A DNA stretch of 64,000 bases from Bugulina stolonifera (Eukaryota; Bryozoa; Gymnolaemata; Cheilostomatida; Bugulidae), in the NCBI GenBank assembly GCA_935421135.1, contig OW285189.1:12173072-12237071 (forward strand), in the 5' to 3' direction. Positions within the stretch are counted from its first letter, which is position 1. Every line of letters begins with the position of its first letter. This document shows, piece by piece, positions 42,201 to 51,200 of this stretch. A program made the position numbers and the translations under genes. The notes under the pieces are model-generated. The model was not told where the DNA came from and ran no database searches. It saw only the letters and a list, made by a program, of their open reading frames with translations.

Positions 42201-45200
42201 CTTCTCTGGTCACTGAAATCAGACAGCTTTCAATTCAGTACTACTCTCAAGGAAACTCCCCTCACACGCAGAGGTGTTTTATCTACCATAGCTTCCATTT
42301 ACGACCCTCTTGGATTCTTATCCCCTTTTATTCTACAAGGCAAGAACATCTTGCAAGATATGTGCCGAATAGCCACATCCTGGGACGAACCTCTCACCGG
42401 TGACCTGCTGTCACGGTGGGAGGGCTGGAAATCGTCATTACCTGATCTTGCTGAAGTAGAGATCAGACGATGTTACAAGCCTGCTGACTTTGGCCCCATT
42501 GCCAAAGCTGAAGTTCATCACTTCTCAGACGCAAGTACCTGCGGGTATGGAGAGGTCAGCTACCTCAGGCTCGTCAATTCTACAGGCGATGTACACTGTT
42601 CACTACTCATGAGCAAGGCTCGAGTAGCCCCACTCAAAGATGTTACCATACCCCGTTTAGAACTGCAAGCAGCAGTTATGGCATCACAGGTGTCCAGCCT
42701 CATAAGGTCTGAACTCGATTTGAACGTCACAGAGACATTCTGGACAGACTCTCAAGTAGTACTTGGCTACCTAAAGAACACAACAAAGAAGTTTCGTGTA
42801 TATGTTACCAACAGGATTCAGCAAGTAAGGGACAGCTGTGAACCTAACGTCTGGTTTTATGTCCCTACATCAGTCAACCCAGCAGACTATGCCTCTAGGG
42901 GCATGACAGTCAAGCAATTGATCAATTCAGATTGGTTCACAGGACCCGAGTTCCTCTGGGGAGAACCCATACAAATTCCACCTCAACCAACTCCAGGGGT
43001 CAGCACAGATGACCCCGAAGTTAAGTCACTGGTGACCACCTCTTGCTCCCCTCAACCTTCCACACTTTACAACCGTCTCAAACGGCTGTCATCTTGGTCC
43101 TCTGCTGTGAAGACAGCAGGTGTCTTCATACACAAGTTACGTTCCATTAGTAAGACTCAGTTTGATCTAGATCCATCCATCTATATAATAAAATCTGCTC
43201 AGCAGGAGCATTTTCCAGAGGTTCAGCTACTAAAGGAAGGAAAGTCTATCCCTCATACCAGCAAACTCTTCAACCTCAACCCATTCCTCGGTGAAGACGA
43301 GGTTATGAGAGTTGGAGGTCGTCTCAAGAATAGCGTCTCACTAGACTACCACGAAAAGCATCCTATCATTATGCCGAAAGCTGGTCATTTCACTGAACTC
43401 CTTATTAGGCACCTACATGAGAAAGTTGCTCACCAGGGCAGAGGGCTAACCCTTGCCAAGATGAGGTCATCTGGTTACTGGATCATTGGTGCCAGAGCCT
43501 TAATCAGTTCTCTCATAAATAAGTGTGTTGTCTGTCGAACCAGCCGGGCAACACCCTCTATACCTCAGATGGCTCCTCTGCCACCAGTAAGGTCTGCTGA
43601 GTCACCCCCATTTACCTACTGTGGGGTCGACTGCTTCGGTCCCTTTTTGGTCAAAGACAGGAGGAGTGAAATTAAACGGTACGGTTTGATGGTCACATGC
43701 TTAGCTAGTCGAGCAATTCATATCGAGCTCCTAGATGACATGACCACCTCAGCATTCATAAATGGCATTCGCAATGTCATAGCAATTCGTGGTCCAATCA
43801 GAGAAATCTGGTGTGACCACGGCACAAACTTTATTGGCTCAATCCCGGAACTAACAGAGAAAGGAGTTCTGGAATTCAAACTGAATCCTCCCAGCGCTAG
43901 CCACATGGGTGGCGTATGGGAGAGAATGATAAGGACAGCTAGAAACGTCCTTCAAAACCTGCTAAGAAAACACGGTGGGAGGCTAGATACCAGTGGATTA
44001 CGCACCCTCATGTATGGGGTAATGGCCATCATAAATTCAAGACCCCTCTCAGCCGTGTCAGAAGAAAGCATGCCTCTTTGTCCAAACCAATTACTGACAA
44101 TGAAATCAGACATCATTTTGCCACCTCCTAACGAATTCATAGACAGCGACATTTATAGCAAGAAGCGCTGGCGCGCTGTACAGCATATTGCCAACCAATT
44201 TTGGAGACGCTGGCGCACCGAGTACCTTTCCTCTCTGCAGGCACGTCAAAAGTGGGTGAAAAACCACCCCTCTGTTAAGGTAGGTGATGTTGTCCTCATC
44301 AAAGATGACAATGCTCACCGAAATCAATGGCTACGGGGAAGAGTAGAGGAGTGTTTTGTATCAGCAGACGGCAATATTAGGTCAGCAAAGATATTGCTAG
44401 GAAATAGAGAAAGTGCAAAAAATTCCGGCAAGTACTTGGTCAGGCCAGTATCGAAGCTCGTCATCCTCTTTGAATCATAAAAAAAAAAGAAAGCAAGTTG
44501 AATCAAATTAAATTAAAGATAAAAAAAGCAAATAAATAATGAAATTTTAGGTGGGAGTGTAAAGTTCCTATGCTAGGGCAAATAAAATTTCTACTCTTAT
44601 TAACTACTTTGTTTACAAGCCCAACCATCTAATGATCTACCACAATAGGAATAGCAGTGAATCAGAGTCATGACTGCAATATGCCTTGTTCCCCACATTA
44701 TTTCCAACATCCTATATGATATCACACTGTTGCAATATGTGCAGCTTTTGTCTATATCTTACCATGTTTGGGCATATATTTTTTATCTTATGAATCATAA
44801 TAATTTTAGGTCCACATTATCTTAGTAAGACATCAATTCATTCATTTACAGTTTGCAGAACCAGCAACATGTAATTCTGGATCTGCTTTTCACTAATATT
44901 CTACTATTCTATAATCTTATCAACAATACATTTATATATCTTCAGCAGTTATATTATTCCAAATTAAAGCCTAACTGTATACTCTGGAAGGCACCATAAG
45001 GTATGAGTTATTACATTATTATATTTTATGGCATTTGCTTGTTGTATCAATTATTACTATAACTACGAATTTGACAGTGTAATTTCTTTAGTTTAATTTA
45101 CATGTACTGTTTAATTCTTTAATTACTATAACAAATATTTAGCCATGTCATGTTATATTTTAGTTTCACGGTGGTGATGGTTACTAAATAAAACAATACC

Positions 45201-48200
45201 TACAGTAATAATATCATCATCAGTTGAACTATAAGTACCAAACCAGAGGTGCAGTTATAGTCATGTTATAATATTATTTATAAAGATTTTTGAATTTAGT
45301 GAAAATGTCAAATTAGTTATGGTAGGTCGAGACTATAAAACCATTGCAATCGCAACGTCTCTTTTTACTAAAATTTGGTTCCAGCATATTTCTACACGTA
45401 CTACCACAGACATCTAATGGTTAACTATCTGACATGGATATGAATATGTACTGAATGTACTAAGAGGGGAGAGCATTAGAGGGAAGTCCATCCAGTGGTG
45501 GTGATTAATTATTTACGTAATGCTTTTGTATATCATATCAAACTTAGTTTACATGCAAATGTTTGTAATCAGTAACTGGGATGCAGTATAAACATGTATC
45601 GGGATTTATTAGATAGTTTGTACAAGGAATTCTTCCTGTGTTTATATCGGCATCAAGGAAACTCAAATATGGCAGCTAATAATGTTGCACGGAACTATCC
45701 ACTTGTAATAAAATAGTTATTATAATACTCTATATACAATGATTGGTATAATATACATGTACGTACAATTTACATATATGTACATTGTATGTACATGTAT
45801 ATACCAATCACGTGAATCGAATGTTTCCAATGATATCAGCAGGAGAGGCTATATGCGTTAGTTATTGGTATGATAATTCCGTGATAGAAAAATCATTTTT
45901 GTGACTGACATATTTGTTACCTTGGAACACTTCCGGAAAATTTTTTGTAAATTATTAAATCGTATTTATACACTATTAAACTGAGTTAGATATTTTTGCT
46001 TGTACGAGATTTCAGTTACCATTTTATTACATGATTATAATGTAGCATTCAATTACAACATGTATTGCAATATTATCATAGCCTAATTTTGATATCAAAA
46101 TTTAATGAGGGATATCACACATATCTTTAGGTACATGAATAAACACAGGCTCGTATTGAAACTGCAATTGGTAAACTACTAAGCAAATTTTCTTTTAATA
46201 TATACAATCACGTATTTGACATGAATTGGTAATAATTTTTAAAAATGGAAGAATCTTTATATGAAATATGGCATCATTTTACCAGTATAACATGATTTCA
46301 TAATCCTCCTGTGTTGATCAATGTTTACCTTGTACATATTTTGGAATATTACCTATTAACTAGAGATACAGTCATGCAGTACTTGCGCATGTTGATAATC
46401 TTAATATTGTTGTATATTTACAAATAAATCAAGGATATTTCTCCTATACTTGAAGTGCTCCTGTTATTGAATTATACCAAAGTTTGCATGATTTGATTCT
46501 AGGAACTTCCCTGTTACTTCCTTGGTTCCAATGTTGTACACACTATATATACAATGTATATAAGGTATTAATAGTTTGTGATTACTTACTCTCACACTAA
46601 TAGTGGTAAAAGACTACAAAATGTGTACTGTGTACTTTTCAAGGCCTGCACTATACATGCAGATCACACATTGTTAATTTAGTGTATTGAATTTATATGC
46701 CGTACTCATACAACTATAATGTGTAGACATCTCATTTATATATTATTATCATTAGTTGATTTACTTCCCATTATCCCAATACTAGTTAGAGGGGAGATGG
46801 TAAGGGGGGGGGGGTTAGAAGGACTACTGTTAGAGAGGGGGGGGGGTTAGAAGGACTACTACCTAAGTGTGATCCTGCATCCTATATTTATATGTAAGAA
46901 AACAATGTATGTCGGTCACCAAATTTACATGTTTTGCTGTTTGTTATTGAATGTTGGTTCCTACAATGTGTTGAATATTAGGAGTCGTGATATATTCACA
47001 TCTCGTGACAGATTGCATACTAGTAATGGATATTTCATTGCCATTCCACTAGCTAATGCAGACCCAGTATATAACTTGCTGAAAGGAGCTTCAATGCTGC
47101 GTAAGGGTGGAGATGGCGACAGCTCAGGTGTCAGCAGCATGAGGAGCCTACCAAGACAGAACACCGCTAGTTCTGGCAGAAGTGGTAGTTCCAGGTCTTC
47201 AAGTCCAGGTATATTATTTGCTGTAGACATTTCATTATTTTAATGGTGACTTGTAGACTGTGTGTGTGAGCACGCACTCAAAAATCCAAAGTAAATAACA
47301 GGAAGAATAAGTTGATGATACAGGACAAGGTGCTGGAATAAATTGCGATGGAAGTTAGCAGTTGAATGCAAAGTTTATTCATGCTTTATCTGGAAATTTT
47401 AATGTTTTTGGTTCAGCAACAATTTATGTCATGTTCATCTAGACTAACTCCTCATATCATGTATATGTTTTAATATGTAACTGATCTAAAGTTAATTTAA
47501 GCTCAAACTAGAAAAACATTCATACTATTCCTAATTCTTCTAATATACATGTTATGGTTGAGCACCAGGTAAGGGAAAACATTATATTGAAAGTTAATCG
47601 TATCCATATTAAAAACAGTAAAATTCAATGATACATACACACTGTAAATGCTTGGTTATATTTACACAGTTGTTTGTGTGTTGTACCATATTAATTTCGT
47701 AATTGAATTTGACTCTTTTTATAGAATTTAGATTAATCTAATTATAACTGATTATTACCTCTCCAAGAGTTAGTCTGGCTGCAAGGCTATCAATGAACAC
47801 ACTATAATATAGAATCTGCTTACCTCTTTAAATGCTCAAGCTGTTGCCATCAATTATCTAAAAATATAAATCTTTAAGCCTACCAATAAAATTGTTACTA
47901 AATGTAGAAACAAAATTTCTCCTGAATGTCATACTGAGAGTACTACTAGGACTTACAGCAATGCCGAAATAGCATATACAGTGTAGATACAATGTACATG
48001 TACATTGTATACATATACATGTATTATATGCACATTGTAACTATATTACACGTACAATGCACATATATATTATACTCAATCTGCATACAGTGTACTGTTT
48101 CGGTGTTTAACACCTCATCAGTGCAGCTCAGAGATATGCCTGGGAGCACACCTTAGCAATACTGTATATTTACAGCAAAGCGTATTTAAAAGGTGTGAAA

Positions 48201-51200
48201 TCCACTTATATTATATGTACAGTACATTGTATATTACACGTACAATGTACATAGTATTATATTATAATATGTACATTGTATATTGCACGTACAATGTATA
48301 TAATATATTACAAGGTCATAAACATTGTATAAATCATTATTTATGAAGGAACAAAGTCAGCGAAACATTGCTGAAAAGTGAAAGTGAGAAATTTTGGATT
48401 GTGAATAGAACTCTATAAAATACCCACAGACAAATAGCTGCAGGTGATTTGCTGCATTTTTATTGCATTATACAAATTTGTGAGCTAGTTCACAGTAGAC
48501 TGTGTACAATGTCTATGCACTCAAAATTAAAATTTAGTAAAAGTGTTTCAATACACTGGCCTATAGAAAATTTTTGTAAGAAATATATTTATTAAATTAC
48601 TGTGTCGGGTTTCCTTTCGGTCGAGTTTCCAGTTATGGTTATTTATTTTGGTTGTAACAGTGAAAAACACAAATTAATCAAAACTGGTACCTACCGAATG
48701 GACCATTGTGTTGTTGTACTGTTTAGTTGTTGATGCACTCATAGTGTATAACATTAGGTTACCTGATGACTATATCCCAAAATGCATTGTAGCTGCCAGA
48801 GTTACTGCAACAGGTGCGAGGCCAAAGCAGATGTTAAATAAAAGGATGAAGAGTTTCTCTCTGGACACTCCGGATACTCCAAGACCTGTTGATGAAAGCA
48901 CTAAAATAAAGAGCTCATCTTATACTAACAATACAAGCATTCCAGGTAAAGAGAGTGGAAGTGATTACCAATGATACCTCTCTAGTTTACACAACGAGAT
49001 ACGCAAATAAATTACAGTAAAATACCGATTAATCTAGAAACTTGATTATTAGCAGTTTAGATTACTGTATGCAACCATGTGCATGTACTTGAATATCGAG
49101 AAAAGAATTGCATTTTCGAGTATAAACAAGGTTCTACTGTGAATTCTGGTCATATAAAGAATTCAGTTCTCTTGGTTTTCTGTAGATGGACATTTTTGTA
49201 AATTTATTTATAGAACAGCATTATTTTATTATGTCCTTCCCAATGATTAACATTTAGGATTTTTAGTCTATGCATAAGCAAACTGGTCATTTGTAGGCAC
49301 CTACTCATTGTGGTTGACTAGCTAATAACTGTTCAATATAAATAATTCTTGCTCAGCTCAAGTATTCTTTGAGGTAGGTATTCCATTAAATTGTCATGGG
49401 ATTTATTGTTTATTAGAACAAGAAATATTTCTGATTTAAGGTCGCTCAATATTTATGAGGAATCGTTGGTATGCAGGTAAAACGGTTGCAGTACATACAG
49501 TAGTAGGCCTAATATATTATTTAATACTTCGATTACCTATCCTACCCATTGACACTAAACTAATTATACACCAGCACCAAATACCGGATGCCATATTTTA
49601 ATTTTCTGTGCCAGAACTGATAGCTTACATAATATGTTACCACTGTTGAAATTCGGCATAAATTGTAACGACCTTCAAAAATGACATCTCACCGATTGAA
49701 ATATTTGGAAGAAATTCCCGGCATATTTCATATACTATAACTTACCAAGACTTAACATTTTTTAACTAACTCACTGCCACTAATTTTTATACCATTTTAT
49801 ACATTATTGCAAAGTACAACATAGTAATACTTTGTACAATCTACCCGATCAGTCTTAAATTTTCTTAATAATATAGGTTTGGAAATATAATTATGCATAA
49901 TAACAAATGTTCACATGAAAAGTGTAACAAAACTCAAATTATTAAAATGCGGGTTCGATTTAACATTTTTTAGCTCAATACATAATTGCAATCAGTAAAT
50001 TTACTACTAACATGTGTATGTTGATTTCGCTATTACTGATCTTCACTAAAATATTAACAAAAACGATTCCTATTAAAAATTAATAACCATTATTATTTGG
50101 TTTTACTAATGATACAGGAACTTATTGCTGGCAATATTGTACTCAAGCATAATATAGGCACACATATACATGTTATTTTTATACCACTGGAACAGTACGA
50201 TCAGATAGAGTAGAATCTAGAATATTATAATATTATATACATGCATATAATATGATATGATATGATATGATATGATATGATATGATATGATATGATATGA
50301 TATGATATGATATGATATGATATGATATGATATGATATGATATGATATGATATGATATGATATGATATGATATGATATGATATAATATAAATACTTGTAT
50401 ATACATGTATTATATTATATTATTCTTCAATAATATTATCAGACAACTACTACAACAGTTTAGTCCTATTAGTCTGTTTAGTAAATTGTGTTGTTAGTTT
50501 GTTACATCTCACTATGGCACTCCTCCCATGTATGCCTGCACTCCGCCCATATTATCTCACAATAGTAGCAATGCCACAGGTTTGGGTGGTGTGAATATGA
50601 ATGGTAGTAGTCCTGAGCAAGTTTACATCAAACGATAAACTAATTTGCACACATTTCCACGTTTGCATGATTGTGATTCATGTAGCATTCGATTGTTTGT
50701 CGTTTTCATATTCTGAACAGTTAGTGAATTGGAGGAATGATTAAGTCATTAATTGATGTGACTTGGCAGTCAAACATAGCAGTGAATAGTCATAACGCCA
50801 TGCTCCCTATTAATTTTATTCAATTGACTTTATTGCGCTGTATTTACTTCATTATATTATCTGATGACTAGGTGACAACTTGAATCCATCTCAAGCCAGA
50901 AGGAGGCAGATGATGATGCTGCAGAAGAGAGGATTGTCGGCAGATCTTGACGACCAGAACTGTTCGTCATTTGACAACAGTAACAACTCTCTCCACTCTA
51001 GTCATTCTAATAGTCCAAGACATGTAGCCCGAGGGATGAAGACTTCAGCTGGTCTCGAGACTGACCAGGTATCAAAATATTTATGACGTGCTGTTGCAGT
51101 CTTATCTACCACCGATCCAACACAGTTTGATACTGAACAGACGACAACGAAACTACGTTTCAGCTTCAACGATTTCGTTGGAGTTGTCGTTTCACGTTTT

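Larger units (their letters stand above)
36798..45260 (+). mobile_element. Full-length BEL/Pao LTR retrotransposon
   Basis: 8.46 kb element with two 703-bp LTRs that look identical, one gag-pol ORF, a purine-rich tract (AGGTGGGAG, 44549-44557) directly before the 3' LTR, and a flanking direct repeat of at least GTCAT (36793-36797 and 45260-45264; TAGTCAT is shared over 7 bp, so the exact border is ambiguous). Protein domain order (gag, protease, RT, RNase H, integrase) and the Pao-type motifs place it in BEL/Pao. No env-like ORF was seen. It sits in the 35412-47053 intron of the F-BAR/SH3 gene, in the same orientation. Confidence 0.95.

Noticed and set aside
44558..45260. Solo LTR or independent second element
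   Set aside because: It is the 3' LTR of the element starting at 36798: same sequence and orientation, a purine tract precedes it and the flanking duplication matches.
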